Positions 6,557 through 15,737 are shown, numbered from the stretch's first letter. The stretch is DNA of 16,296 nt from a candidate division CSSED10-310 bacterium (GCA_016932295.1 JAFGDC010000413.1:1-16296), one strand, 5' to 3'. The notes: generated from the sequence alone by a model not told the origin. Numbers and translations are program-made.

Positions 6557-8800
6557 TCAGTATGCCAGTCCGCGCCCTGTCACCCCGGTGGGAAGGAGGA
6601 ACACATTGCTGGTGGCGACCGCGCCGAATGGATCTGTCGCCTGGATGACTATTTCCTGATCACGCCACCGAATGCCGCCGGCAGCGTTCCAGTCCAACGG
6701 ATCTCCGCCAGCCAGCGGAATCACCTGGTACGTTATGACATCTCCATCCGGATCGTTGAAATAAAGCGCCGGATCGAAGGTGGGAGAGGCCGCGCCGGAG
6801 GCAAGTATGCCTCCCTGCCGGGTCACCAGCATCACGGCTCCCGCATCTTGAATGCCGTTAGTACCAAGATATTCCGGAGAACCCAACAGGAAATCAGCCT
6901 CATCATCCCCGTTGCGGTCATCGATCAGCAACAGCACCGAACCCAGGGCGTCCGACCGATCATTACGGGTGAACCGCCAGAGAAGGGTGTTCTGCGCCGA
7001 CAGGATCGCCAGGCTCGCGCCCCGGTACCGCCAACGTCTTGTGGTGGCAGCCAAATCATCCAATCCGTCGCCGTCCAGATCAGCCACCGGTACGATCATG
7101 TCGCCGAGGAAATCCCCGGGCGATTCCAGTGACAATGTTCGAATGCAGGCATGCGTGGTTCCTGAATGAATCAGCACGCGACCGGCCATGGGCACGCCTC
7201 GGTTCCGCCAGTATAGTGCATTGTCGCTTGGCGCCGAGAAGGCAAAATCGGCATGGCCGTCACCATCCTGATCACCGATGAGGCACAGCGCATGCCCCAA
7301 CTGGAAACGTTCGATGCCGGGCCAGTGCTGAAGAAGGTGCCCATCGGGATCCAACAGGTACACCGAACCGGCGTTCCGCCCTTCCGTATCGTCGCTGGGT
7401 GCGCCGACAAGCAGTGCGTCCAGTCCGCCATCGCTGCCCGGCACCCCGGTGATTGCAGCGCCGAACCGATCACCCGGCGTGAATCCCGGCAGCACCGCCA
7501 ACTGTTCGAAAGTCAAGCCGGAATAAACGAAGACGCTTCCGGTGACTGCCGCATCATCCAGTGCCGGAGCACCGGCAGCAAGATCTTCCCAACCATCGTC
7601 GTTCATATCCGGAACCGCGGCCAAACAGCCTCCGAAGCGACCGGCGGTACACGGCGAAGCCAGGACATACAGCAGATTACCCGACAGATCGAACAGGTAC
7701 ACGATCCCGTCCCCCTGCTCGGCTTCCGGTAATCCGACCGCAAGCACCATCACCCGTCCGGTGATGTCCCGCAATCCGGCCAGACGTATAACCGGCGGTT
7801 CCCTCGGCTCCACGGATAATTCCGCCAGATCGATCCGCAGGAATGTGTTCAATTTACCATCCATGATCCGAACACATTCAGCTCCCGGTTCACCCACAGC
7901 CACCTCGTTGAAGCCGTCCCCATCCATGTCATCCAGTATAATCATGGCCTGGCCCAGCAAACCGCCGGCCTGTCCCCCTCGCGTAGTGGCCAGGATTGAA
8001 CGACCGAAGCAAGGCGCATCCTGATGATCGTTGGGATCCATGTCCGACCGCACAACCGTCTCGTAGAAGTCCCCGTACGTATCATCGTCGGTATCCGGAT
8101 TGGCGGGATCAGTAAAATAAACGTACAGTTCATCCCTATCGTTCAATCCATCACAGTCGGTGTCCCTCTCCGCCAGCACCTCGGGTAGCTCCGGATTGAG
8201 TATGATGAACGACGCCTTCTCCGGTGTTGACAGAATCGATGGATTCCGGCAGTCGCTGGATTTCAGCTTGATTGTGAACTGGTGTATCTCTTCACCCCAG
8301 AACACCCCATAGGACTGGCTCACGACCTGCTCATGGATCGTCAGCCGGTACGAATCAACTTCATCCACCGCGGCCAATGTATGAACATGGAAACACTCAT
8401 CCATTCCTGAACCCATATTCCCTTGGGAATCATAACCGAGAATGCCCACCGGATCGTTGGTCCGCCACCAGACATGGTAATAAATCTTCGTGATGGTCTG
8501 GGCAGTGTCCGACGGAAATACACCGGGTTCCCGGAATGCAAACTGTACCCAGCATGCACAGTTGCGCTCACCCTTCTCCTCCGGTTGCTGCCGGAGGATA
8601 GAACCGGCATCGAATCCGGTGCCGCAATAGGCGTTGCCATCGGGACAGACACCCCGTAAATAATACTGGCCATCGATCAGTGTCGGCCGTTCAGCCAGGA
8701 CTGCCGCCGCCGGCAGCAACAGCGCCGCGATGAACCGAGCCAGACGCAGACCGTTCCACCAGACCGGCGGAGTGCTCCTCACACTGCTCATCATGCTCAT
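6557..8800 (-). CDS. Secreted FG-GAP repeat (integrin alpha-like beta-propeller) protein with calcium-binding repeat
   Basis: A 747-residue exported protein. Residues 1-36 form a Sec signal peptide (arginine-containing n-region, hydrophobic FIAALLLPAAAVLA, likely cut after AVLA). Residues 37 to about 210 are an N-terminal domain with several Cys that I do not recognise. Residues about 212-262 carry a thrombospondin type 3-like acidic repeat (DTDCDGLNDRDEL, DPANPDTDDD, DMDPNDHQDA). About 270-665 contains six or seven FG-GAP repeats with calcium-loop motifs such as DMDGDGFNEVAVG, DMNDDGWEDLAAG, DQDGDGHADFAF and DLDGDGLDDLAA, predicting a beta-propeller. The last 75 residues (NDPDGDVITYQV, then IQATDPFG) look like a cadherin/Ig-like strand domain. 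No C-terminal sorting or anchor signal is visible. GGGGGA lies 2 bases before ATG 8800 and 8 bases before ATG 8794, so the second may be the true start. Its ligand is unknown. Confidence 0.82.
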   Translation of the reverse strand: MSMMSSVRSTPPVWWNGLRLARFIAALLLPAAAVLAERPTLIDGQYYLRGVCPDGNAYCGTGFDAGSILRQQPEEKGERNCACWVQFAFREPGVFPSDTAQTITKIYYHVWWRTNDPVGILGYDSQGNMGSGMDECFHVHTLAAVDEVDSYRLTIHEQVVSQSYGVFWGEEIHQFTIKLKSSDCRNPSILSTPEKASFIILNPELPEVLAERDTDCDGLNDRDELYVYFTDPANPDTDDDTYGDFYETVVRSDMDPNDHQDAPCFGRSILATTRGGQAGGLLGQAMIILDDMDGDGFNEVAVGEPGAECVRIMDGKLNTFLRIDLAELSVEPREPPVIRLAGLRDITGRVMVLAVGLPEAEQGDGIVYLFDLSGNLLYVLASPCTAGRFGGCLAAVPDMNDDGWEDLAAGAPALDDAAVTGSVFVYSGLTFEQLAVLPGFTPGDRFGAAITGVPGSDGGLDALLVGAPSDDTEGRNAGSVYLLDPDGHLLQHWPGIERFQLGHALCLIGDQDGDGHADFAFSAPSDNALYWRNRGVPMAGRVLIHSGTTHACIRTLSLESPGDFLGDMIVPVADLDGDGLDDLAATTRRWRYRGASLAILSAQNTLLWRFTRNDRSDALGSVLLLIDDRNGDDEADFLLGSPEYLGTNGIQDAGAVMLVTRQGGILASGAASPTFDPALYFNDPDGDVITYQVIPLAGGDPLDWNAAGGIRWRDQEIVIQATDPFGAVATSNVFLLPTGVTGRGLAY

Positions 8801-8950
8801 TGTCCCCCATCATTGTACGGCACCGACCTCAGCATGAGCATCTTCGACAGTGATCACCCAGGCAGCGGCACCGGGCATGGAAAGGCTCCATCGCATTGAG
8901 ACATCAGCATTGATTCCCATCTCAGGAAAACCACTCGATTCACCTGCCAA

Positions 8951-9379
8951 TTATCCTACATCACCATTCAGCGGCAGGTCCACCTCGTGATACTCACTGA
9001 ATCCGGGTTCTTTCCATCGGATCCGCCGCGGCCTCACCTCGATATGTACGAACATCGGATCCGAGCCGCCGTTGAAATGTCTCCCCACCTTTGGATTCAA
9101 TTCCAGCAACCTCGCCTTCTCGCGCTCCCCGCCTTGCAGGGAGACCAGACCCTCAATCCGCACATGGTTCTTCTTCTCATCAATAAAACAAACTTCTACC
9201 CGCGGCTCCGCCGCCAGCTCCCGCGCCTTGCCGCTCACCGCGTAGGTGGAACTCCACAGCCGCCCGTCATCGAGCATGACGAACGCCATCGGCCGCACCC
9301 GTGGAAGGCCCTCAGAAATCGAGGCCAGGCAACCGTACGGAGCCATTTCAATAATTCTTCTCACTTCCAGGATCGACAT
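8951..9379 (-). CDS. Pyridoxamine 5'-phosphate oxidase-like FMN-binding split-barrel protein
   Basis: A 142-residue protein of the pyridoxamine 5'-phosphate oxidase-like (PF01243) split-barrel group. The typical pattern is present: a first strand with LASISEGLPRVRPM, then VMLDDGRLWSSTYAVSGKARE (about residues 34-54), where this family contacts the flavin phosphate, followed by VEVCFIDEKKNHVRIEG. These small proteins bind FMN, F420 or haem and mostly have unknown substrates, so it should not be called a vitamin B6 enzyme. AAGGAG sits 5 bases before the ATG. It lies 94 bases downstream of the histidine kinase gene on the same strand, with a small hairpin between them. No signal peptide or membrane segment is visible. 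Confidence 0.8.
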   Translation of the reverse strand: MSILEVRRIIEMAPYGCLASISEGLPRVRPMAFVMLDDGRLWSSTYAVSGKARELAAEPRVEVCFIDEKKNHVRIEGLVSLQGGEREKARLLELNPKVGRHFNGGSDPMFVHIEVRPRRIRWKEPGFSEYHEVDLPLNGDVG

Positions 9380-9435
9380 TCACACTCCTTGTTACACTAC
9401 CACAGCCGCCCCCCAAGGCCTAAATGAATGTACTC

Positions 9436-9453
9436 GCTCCGCCCTTCCGGAGC
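9436..9453 (-). terminator. Possible weak terminator or hairpin after the histidine kinase gene
   Basis: GCTCCG (9436-9441) and CGGAGC (9448-9453) form a 6-bp perfect stem with a 6-base loop, about 20 bases past the kinase stop codon. On the minus strand it is followed by GAGTACATTCATTTAGG, which is only mildly T-rich, so termination here would be partial. Confidence 0.3.
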
Positions 9454-9473
9454 CGCCGCCCATTCGCACCGCC

Positions 9474-10772
9474 TCACCCCCCGCGAGGTGGGATGGGTTG
9501 TGGAATGGTGAATTCGAATTTGGCCCACTCTCCTTCCCTGGAAGATGCCTGGATTCTGCCGCCATGCACCTGGACTATTTTCCAGGAGGTGTACAAGCCG
9601 ACTCCGGTACCCTTGCGCTTCATCAGTTCCTTGGTTTTCAGCCGGGAAAACTTCTTGAATAGTTGCTGCCGCTGATCTTCCGGAAAACCGGGACCCTCGT
9701 TCAATACAGATATGGTGATCCCATCACCGCCACCAGCCAGGGACAGCTCGATTTTACCCCCTTCATCGCCGTATTTGACGGCATTGCTTAGCAGGTTCAC
9801 CATCACGATCTTGATGAGGTTGACATCCAGTTCCGCCGCCAGTGGTGCATCGGGGAACTCTGGCAACAAGGTCATGTGTTTGGCTTCCAGTTGGGGCAGC
9901 ACGATATCCACGGTAGGTTCAATCACGGCCTTGACCAAATCGTCAACGGACTCGAAACCGGGCTGCAGTTCACCGCCCTCAATGCGGCTCAGGTCAATGT
10001 ATTCCCTTACCAGCCCCAACAGATATTCGCCCTTGGCTGACAGCCGTTTGAGTTTTTCCCGCTGCTTGTCGTTGAGATCTCCGAGATACCCGCCGGCAAG
10101 CAGGTCGGCATCGGTGACCATGGAAGCCACCGGACTCTTGAGTTCGTGACTTACGAAACCAAGCATTTCCATGTACGCGTTCACGGCGGATTCCAATTGT
10201 TCTATCCGGTACGCCGCCGCCACCGCCTGGCTCAACCTCTCGGCAATGGCCTGGTGAAGAACCGCATGACGATCCGTGAAGGCGTTTTGGGTACGCGAAC
10301 TGCGGAACAACAGGCCGACATTGCGACCATCGACCGAAAGCGGGCAGGTCATACTCGAACGCACGCCCTCCTTCACGATCAGGTGCGTCGAAGCGCTTCC
10401 GGGATGTTGCGCAAGGTATGCCTCCAGATCATCGATGATTCGCAACTGGTCCCGCTCCATCACCTGTTTGAGAGAGCTGCCGCGCAGATCCTCGATATAG
10501 CCGCGGCGCAGCAGCAGCGGTTCGTAGTCAGCCACGGCATAGAACGACTTGATCCTGGTTCCGTCCTCTTCAATGAAAGCCAGGCCGATACGATCACATG
10601 CGCAGATGGGACGGAGCTGTTCGAACAGGTAATCGATGGTGGACACAAGGGAATGGGCCGCGGCGATCCTGCGGTTCACCTGGTCGAGGACATCGAGTTC
10701 ATCCCCGGTGGCGATCGCTTCCGGTCGTTCCAGGCGGGGTATGTCCACATATCGAAGTATCCCCTCACTCAT
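9474..10772 (-). CDS. Soluble GAF-domain sensor histidine kinase
   Basis: A 432-residue cytoplasmic histidine kinase with no membrane segment. Residues about 30-195 resemble a GAF sensor domain (CDRIGLAFIEEDG, then VRSSMTCPLSVDGRNVGLLFRS). The dimerisation/phosphoacceptor helix has FVSHELKSPVASM with His209. The ATPase domain shows the N box NLLSNAVKYGDEGG (Asn330), the G1 box as NEGPGF, where Asn replaces the common Asp (a variant seen in other kinases), the F box QLFKKFSRL and the G2 box GTGVGLY. I start it at ATG 10772, where AAGGAGGGTGAC precedes the codon; upstream in-frame codons are possible but would add residues with no domain support. A good promoter lies just before it. No response regulator is adjacent, so its partner is unknown; the lone receiver at 2320-2703 is the only candidate in view. 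The signal it senses cannot be told from the sequence. Confidence 0.9.
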   Translation of the reverse strand: MSEGILRYVDIPRLERPEAIATGDELDVLDQVNRRIAAAHSLVSTIDYLFEQLRPICACDRIGLAFIEEDGTRIKSFYAVADYEPLLLRRGYIEDLRGSSLKQVMERDQLRIIDDLEAYLAQHPGSASTHLIVKEGVRSSMTCPLSVDGRNVGLLFRSSRTQNAFTDRHAVLHQAIAERLSQAVAAAYRIEQLESAVNAYMEMLGFVSHELKSPVASMVTDADLLAGGYLGDLNDKQREKLKRLSAKGEYLLGLVREYIDLSRIEGGELQPGFESVDDLVKAVIEPTVDIVLPQLEAKHMTLLPEFPDAPLAAELDVNLIKIVMVNLLSNAVKYGDEGGKIELSLAGGGDGITISVLNEGPGFPEDQRQQLFKKFSRLKTKELMKRKGTGVGLYTSWKIVQVHGGRIQASSREGEWAKFEFTIPQPIPPRGG

Positions 10773-10799
10773 GTCACCCTCCTTGACGAATGAACCAGC

Positions 10800-10828
10800 A
10801 TTGTAGTCATCCCGGTTTGAACGGGCAA
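10800..10828 (-). promoter_or_regulatory. Likely sigma70-type promoter of the histidine kinase gene
   Basis: On the minus strand TTGCCC (10828-10823) is followed by exactly 17 bases and TACAAT (10805-10800), five of six matches at -10 and four of six at -35. Transcription from near 10793 would leave a leader of about 20 bases that contains the AAGGAGG site. It suggests the kinase can be made independently of the upstream hyp genes. Confidence 0.5.
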
Positions 10829-10860
10829 GGAATCGGGGCACCGGTGCGGATCACGCGAAT

Positions 10861-10911
10861 CCGGCGCAGCGGCTCCACTCGTTTGACTCACTCTTACACA
10901 AGAGGCGCCGG
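10861..10911 (-). other. Structured spacer downstream of hypE
   Basis: CCGGCGC (10861-10867) and GCGCCGG (10905-10911) form a perfect 7-bp outer stem around 37 bases. Inside it CTCTT (10891-10895) and AAGAG (10900-10904) form a second hairpin stacked against the outer stem. It starts 3 bases past the hypE stop on the minus strand. No T tract follows, so it may be a 3' mRNA structure rather than an intrinsic terminator. Confidence 0.35.
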
Positions 10912-10913
10912 TC

Positions 10914-11957
10914 TCAGCAAATCCTAGGCATCTGTTCGCCGCTCAGCATCCCCAGCTTCCGCGTACCACCATACGCGGTGACACAGGTCACTCCGGCGCC
11001 AGGGGTCACGACACCAATCATCCTTGGCGTGAAATCCTGGAACCTTTCAATAATGTGCAACGCTCGGTCCAAATCCACCGCCTCGATAAACGCCGCAAAC
11101 CTGCCCTCGTTGGCCACGTAAAGAGGATCCAGCCCCAGCAGTTCACACGCATGGGCCACATCGCCACGTACCGGAATGGCAGTCTCCTCGAGCGTGATGC
11201 CATGCCCGGCGGCCTGGGCGATCTCGATCAAGGCGCCAGCCAGGCCGCCCCGGGTCAGATCACGCAGACACGCCACGCCAATGCCCTCGTCCAGGAGAGC
11301 CGCGACGACAGCATGCAGCGCGGCAAGGTCGCTGGTAATGGTGGACTCGAACCTGAGCCCTTCGCGGTCCGCCATGATCGCCATGCCATGCCGGCCGATA
11401 TCGCCGTTCACGAGCACCACCTGGCCGGGTCGCACACCGGCGGGTTCGATAACGATCCCGTCAGAAACGAGCCCGACGCCGGCGGTATTGATGTAAATGC
11501 CGTCGCCACGGCCCCTCTCCACCACTTTCGTATCGCCGGTGACAATGGCAACCCCCGCTTCCCTGGCCGCCCTCCCCATGGAACAGGCTATGCGCCACAG
11601 GGTTTCCATCGACAGGCCCTCTTCCAGGATGAAACCAGCGCTCAGATACAATGGCCGCGCGCCGCTCATGGCCAGGTCGTTGACCGTGCCGAACACCGCC
11701 AGACGGCCAATATCTCCACCAGGAAATTCCAGCGGCGTGATGACATATGAATCGGTCGTAAACGCGAGCCGGCCGGGAGGCACCGTCAGCACAGCGCTGT
11801 CATGCTGATGTTCCACCGCCGCTCCGAAACCGGCTTGAAACAGCTCCCTGATCAGTTGATGCATCAAGCGCCCGCCGCCGCCGTGAGCGATCACTACCCG
11901 GGGGTACCTGTCCAGTGGCAAAGGGCAGCGCATCGAGGTCAAATCGATCGTGTTCAT
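10914..11957 (-). CDS. hypE: [NiFe] hydrogenase maturation protein HypE
   Basis: HypE, 347 residues, dehydrates the carbamoyl group delivered by HypF to its C-terminal cysteine, giving the thiocyanate from which cyanide ligands of the [NiFe] active-site iron are made. It is a PurM/selenophosphate synthetase-like protein. Visible are the N-terminal glycine-rich [52 protein letters not shown], and [12 protein letters not shown]. The C-terminus is PRIC with the essential terminal Cys347. ATG 11957 is chosen from AGAGG 7 bases before it and agreement with the usual N-terminus; an upstream in-frame extension would run back through hypD. The gene lies 67 bases after hypD. That spacer carries a small hairpin (GGGTT/AACCC, 11980-11992). 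Confidence 0.96.
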   Translation of the reverse strand: MNTIDLTSMRCPLPLDRYPRVVIAHGGGGRLMHQLIRELFQAGFGAAVEHQHDSAVLTVPPGRLAFTTDSYVITPLEFPGGDIGRLAVFGTVNDLAMSGARPLYLSAGFILEEGLSMETLWRIACSMGRAAREAGVAIVTGDTKVVERGRGDGIYINTAGVGLVSDGIVIEPAGVRPGQVVLVNGDIGRHGMAIMADREGLRFESTITSDLAALHAVVAALLDEGIGVACLRDLTRGGLAGALIEIAQAAGHGITLEETAIPVRGDVAHACELLGLDPLYVANEGRFAAFIEAVDLDRALHIIERFQDFTPRMIGVVTPGAGVTCVTAYGGTRKLGMLSGEQMPRIC

Positions 11958-12024
11958 AATCAAGCCTCTTTTGGTGACCGGGTTGCAAACCCCCACATGG
12001 AAGGAAGGTGCATTACCTGAAAAC

Positions 12025-13119
12025 TCACCTGCATACCTCACCGCGGTACTTGAAATACGCGGCACAAGCGCCCTCGGAAGATACCATTGTGGCGCCCAGT
12101 GGATGATCCGGGGTGCAAGCCGAGCCGAACGACGAACATTCATCAGGCCTGATCAGCCCCTGCAACACCTCGCCGCTCCGGCAAGCGCCGGATTCCTCGA
12201 TCACGCAATCGGTCAAGCCGAACAACCATTCGGCATCGAACCGCCGGAACCGTTCCCGCAAGGCCAACCCGCTTGCCGGTATCAAGCCGATTCCCCGCCA
12301 CTTCCGATCAACCGGCGTGAACACCTCATGAAGCGTCTTGATGGCGACGGGATTGCCTTCCGGGCGCACCGCCCTACCGTAACGATTACACACACCGGCC
12401 TCATCGTTCTCCAGCATGGTGACGCAGGACACAATGCCGGCGAGCAGATCTACCGGTTCAAAACCAGTCACCACCACCGGCACCCTGAAACGCCTCGCAA
12501 GTTCCTCATACTCGGCGCATCCTGTCACAGTGCACACATGTCCGGCAGCCAGAAAACCATGCACCAGGCAGCCATCCGCAGCGAGCACGGCGGTCATGGC
12601 AGGTGGTACCAGAACATGGGCGGTCAACAGGTAAAAATTCGCGATCCCTTCGGCCTCGGCTCGCAGGATCGTGATTGCCGTGGCTGGTGCCGTTGTCTCG
12701 AACCCGATGCCAAAGAACACCACCCTGTCGGCGGGATTGGCTTTGGCGATGTCCAGGGCAGCGAGGGGAGAACCGACGACCCGCACATCGGCTCCGGCGG
12801 CGCGCGCCGAAAACAGGTCTCGATCACCGGCGGGGACCCGCAGCATGTCCCCGAACGTGCAGAAGATCACTCCCGGGGTGGACGCGATGAGAATCGCCTT
12901 GTGCACCAGTTCCACCGGCGTCACACATACTGGGCAACCGGGACCGTGAATGAGCCGCAGGCCGCACGGCAGCAGTTGATCCAGTCCAAACCTGAGGATG
13001 GCGTGGGTTTGCCCACCGCACACTTCCATGATGTTCCAGGCGCGCGTTATCCGTGCGTGCAACGCATGAACCAGGGTCGCGACCCTATCCGGATCGCGGA
13101 ACTCGTCGAGATATTTCAT
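12025..13119 (-). CDS. hypD: [NiFe] hydrogenase maturation protein HypD
   Basis: HypD, 364 residues, is the iron-sulfur scaffold that with HypC holds the Fe(CN)2CO unit during its assembly. The conserved motifs are present: CGGQTH (Cys34 to His39), GPGCPVC (Cys62 and Cys65, matching the redox-active pair), [10 protein letters not shown], and [10 protein letters not shown]. The C-terminal [4Fe-4S] site is also complete, with four Cys in the order Cx14Cx6Cx16C (GACRSG to EGACAAYF). The start codon overlaps the stop of hypC (ATGA, 13119-13116), so the two partner proteins are translationally coupled. No strong Shine-Dalgarno precedes it, in keeping with that coupling. Confidence 0.97.
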   Translation of the reverse strand: MKYLDEFRDPDRVATLVHALHARITRAWNIMEVCGGQTHAILRFGLDQLLPCGLRLIHGPGCPVCVTPVELVHKAILIASTPGVIFCTFGDMLRVPAGDRDLFSARAAGADVRVVGSPLAALDIAKANPADRVVFFGIGFETTAPATAITILRAEAEGIANFYLLTAHVLVPPAMTAVLAADGCLVHGFLAAGHVCTVTGCAEYEELARRFRVPVVVTGFEPVDLLAGIVSCVTMLENDEAGVCNRYGRAVRPEGNPVAIKTLHEVFTPVDRKWRGIGLIPASGLALRERFRRFDAEWLFGLTDCVIEESGACRSGEVLQGLIRPDECSSFGSACTPDHPLGATMVSSEGACAAYFKYRGEVCR

Positions 13120-13367
13120 TCCGGTGGCGGCGCCGGCTCGGCGCGTCGCAATTCTTCAAGCAAGGCCAGTGTTTCCATCGCATCGGCTTCATCGAGAATG
13201 TTCAAAGCCACACCCACATGCACGATGACATAATCACCCGGTGCCGCAGTCGGCACGTACGCGAGACTCACTTCCTGCATCACTCCGCCGAAATCCACTC
13301 GACCGGTTCGGGTCAAGGAATTGTCGCCGGTAATGGAGATGATCCTGCCTGGCACTGAAAGACACAT
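13116..13367 (-). CDS. hypC: [NiFe] hydrogenase maturation chaperone HypC
   Basis: HypC, 83 residues, is the small chaperone that, with HypD, carries the iron unit and delivers it to the hydrogenase large-subunit precursor. The N-terminus is MCLSVPG, with the essential Cys2, followed by the OB-like barrel pattern ([18 protein letters not shown], then [17 protein letters not shown]). AGGAGG lies 6 bases before the ATG and overlaps the TAG stop of hypF (TAGGAGG), so hypF and hypC are only 9 bases apart and in one operon. Its last codon overlaps the hypD start. The C-terminal tail is rich in proline and glutamate. Confidence 0.97.
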   Translation of the reverse strand: MCLSVPGRIISITGDNSLTRTGRVDFGGVMQEVSLAYVPTAAPGDYVIVHVGVALNILDEADAMETLALLEELRRAEPAPPPE

Positions 13368-13376
13368 TCCAACCTC

Positions 13377-15662
13377 CTAGTCACGTGATGCATCCGAAGC
13401 GCCGGCGGCGACCGCCAGTTGGCCAAGGGCTATACCGCCGTCATTGGGCGGAACCTGCCGGTGCCATACCGGCCGGATGCCGAGATCCGTCAAGCGGACC
13501 ACCGCCGCTTCCAGCAACAACCTGTTCTGAAAACATCCCCCACTCATCACCACCGTGGAGGCATCAAGGCGTTGCGCCACCGCTGCGATCATTTCCACCA
13601 GGGTGGCGTGGAACCGCCCGGATATCGTTTCTGCCGATTCCACCTCGAGATCGTCCAGCAAAGCCCGGAACAACGGTTCCCAATCCAATGCCAGGCAACC
13701 GTTCGAGGAATCCTTCCGCAGTGTGAAGGGATACTGTCCCGCCAGCGCGCCGCAGAGGTACTCCAGGCTCATCGCCGCCTGCCCCTCGAACCGGTTAAAT
13801 TGGCGCAGACCCAGGAGCGCCGCCGTGGCGTCGAACAAACGGCCGGCGCTGCTCGTCAAGGGACAATTGACCCCACGCTCCAGCATGCGGATCAGGATAT
13901 CCAGCTCGTTGACCGTGAAAGACGCCACAGGAGCCAGCTCAATCATCTTCCCCAGATCGTTTCCGAACAACTCGTAGAGTATTCCCAATGCTGCCCGGCG
14001 GGGTTCTCTCATCGCCCGTTCACCACCCGGCAGCCGGAACCGCCTCAAATGGGCTACCCGTCGCCAGCCGCCGTCATCGATCAGGAGAAACTCACCGCCC
14101 CAGACCGTGCCGTCCGGGCCGTAACCGGCGCCATCCCAGGCCGCGCCCAAGAGCGGACCTTCCAGCCCGTGTTCCGCCATGCAAGAACGGATATGCGCAT
14201 AGTGGTGCTGGACCGGCAACGCGGGTATTCCACTCGCCATCGCCCAGCGGGTGGATTCATAATCCGGGTGCAGATCATGAACCACCAGCCGGGGCGTCAC
14301 TTCGTATGCACCTGTCAAGGTGGCGATCACCTGGGTGAAGGCAGCATGCGACTCGGCGCTGCCCAGGTCGCCGATATGCTGGCTGATCACCGCCTGCCGG
14401 TCGATACCCAGAGCAACGCAGTTCTTGAGATGACCGCCGACCGCAAGGATATTTGAGCTACTACCGGGCAAACGAACCGGCATGGGCGCATACCCCCTGG
14501 CGCGTCGTAGTACCATTATTTCGCCTCGGAATGCCTGCACGATCGAGTCGTCCACGTGACGGACGATGGACCGATCATGCATAAGGAAGAGATCAGCGAG
14601 GTGGTTCAGCCGATGCATGGCTTCATCGTTGCCGATGCAGATGGGTTCATCAGCCAGGTTGCCGCTGGTGGCCACCAACGGCCGCTTGAAATCAGCCAAC
14701 AGCAAGTGGTGGAGTGGCGTATAGGGCAGCATGATGCCCAGGTACGGACTGCCCGGTGCGACTTCGGCGCTGACCACGGCGCCTGACTCAGACGCAGTCC
14801 GGCGTCGCAGCAGGACGATGGGCGCCTGCGAGGAGCAGAGCGCATCCCGCTCTACTTGATCTATCCGGCAATATCGACCGGCGGTGGCCAGATCCGGCAG
14901 CATCAGAGCGAACGGTTTTTCCCCTCGGCGCTTGCGACACCGTAGTTCATGGACGGCGCGATCGTTGGTGGCATCGACCACCAGATGAAAACCACCGAGG
15001 CCCTTCACCGCCACTACCTGCCCCGCTTCCAGGGCGCCCAGGGTCATCCCCAGTGCCGCCTGCCGTTCCGCCATGATGCGTCCCAGCTTGTCCACCAGGT
15101 AAAGCCGCGGTCCGCATTTTGGACAGGCGTTCGGCTGGGCGTGGAAACGTCGATTTTCCGGATGGGAATACTCCTCGGCGCATTCCTCGCACATGATGAA
15201 TACCTTCATGGAGGTGCGCGGGCGATCATAAGGCAGTGATTCAATGATACTGTAGCGCGGTCCGCAGGCTGTGCAATTGATGAAGGGGTACCGATACCGC
15301 CGATCCGCCGGATCGAACAGCTCTTTCACGCAGGCGGGGCACGTAGCGGCATCCGGCAACATAATGGCGGTCTTTGCCTCCTCGTCCAGGCTGCCGATAA
15401 TGGCAAAATCAGAATAATGGGCCGGCGCCATGGCGTGATGCTCCACTTCATCAATGCGCGACAATCCGGGACGCTCCTCAATCAGGCGTTGAAGGAACAC
15501 CGCGCACCCATCCCCGACGCCCTCCACTTCGATGATCAAGCCAGCCGAGGAATTCTGCACCCACCCCTTGAGTCCCAAATCACCGGCAAGGCGATAGACA
15601 AACGGTCTGAATCCGACTCCCTGCACAGCGCCTCTTACTTGTATTCGTGTTCTCGTTATCAT
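13377..15662 (-). CDS. hypF: [NiFe] hydrogenase maturation carbamoyltransferase HypF
   Basis: HypF, 761 residues, uses carbamoyl phosphate and ATP to make carbamoyl-adenylate and transfers the carbamoyl group to HypE. Domains in order: acylphosphatase (residues 1-90, with VQGVGFRPFVY and catalytic Arg19 and Asn37); paired zinc fingers (CPAC, CTAC, CEEC, CPKC, about 108-185); a YrdC-like domain (AVKGLGGFHLVVDA, then RKRRGEKPFALML); and a Kae1/TobZ-like domain (VQHHYAH, GAAWDGAGYGPDGT, MSGGCFQNRLLLE). Length is normal and no key residue appears missing. The start at 15662 places the acylphosphatase motif at the usual distance, though its Shine-Dalgarno (GGGAG, well upstream) is weak. It leads the hypF-hypC-hypD-hypE run and is divergent from hypB. 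Confidence 0.96.
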   Translation of the reverse strand: MITRTRIQVRGAVQGVGFRPFVYRLAGDLGLKGWVQNSSAGLIIEVEGVGDGCAVFLQRLIEERPGLSRIDEVEHHAMAPAHYSDFAIIGSLDEEAKTAIMLPDAATCPACVKELFDPADRRYRYPFINCTACGPRYSIIESLPYDRPRTSMKVFIMCEECAEEYSHPENRRFHAQPNACPKCGPRLYLVDKLGRIMAERQAALGMTLGALEAGQVVAVKGLGGFHLVVDATNDRAVHELRCRKRRGEKPFALMLPDLATAGRYCRIDQVERDALCSSQAPIVLLRRRTASESGAVVSAEVAPGSPYLGIMLPYTPLHHLLLADFKRPLVATSGNLADEPICIGNDEAMHRLNHLADLFLMHDRSIVRHVDDSIVQAFRGEIMVLRRARGYAPMPVRLPGSSSNILAVGGHLKNCVALGIDRQAVISQHIGDLGSAESHAAFTQVIATLTGAYEVTPRLVVHDLHPDYESTRWAMASGIPALPVQHHYAHIRSCMAEHGLEGPLLGAAWDGAGYGPDGTVWGGEFLLIDDGGWRRVAHLRRFRLPGGERAMREPRRAALGILYELFGNDLGKMIELAPVASFTVNELDILIRMLERGVNCPLTSSAGRLFDATAALLGLRQFNRFEGQAAMSLEYLCGALAGQYPFTLRKDSSNGCLALDWEPLFRALLDDLEVESAETISGRFHATLVEMIAAVAQRLDASTVVMSGGCFQNRLLLEAAVVRLTDLGIRPVWHRQVPPNDGGIALGQLAVAAGASDASRD

Positions 15663-15737
15663 TGTCCGGCTGCTGACTCCCGCTCACCGTATGCACTTAC
15701 GCACCGATCAATCAACTGCTGGAATGTTACCACAACA

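Noticed and set aside
10773..10841. Extended N-terminus of the histidine kinase
   Set aside because: The extra residues would be encoded by the promoter and ribosome-binding region, and the AAGGAGG site points to ATG 10772.
11950..13233. Plus-strand open frame of 427 codons opposite hypD
   Set aside because: HypD with all conserved cysteines is on the other strand; this frame is a compositional shadow.
13419..14456. Plus-strand open frame of 345 codons opposite hypF
   Set aside because: No motifs, and the minus strand carries the complete Kae1-like domain of HypF.
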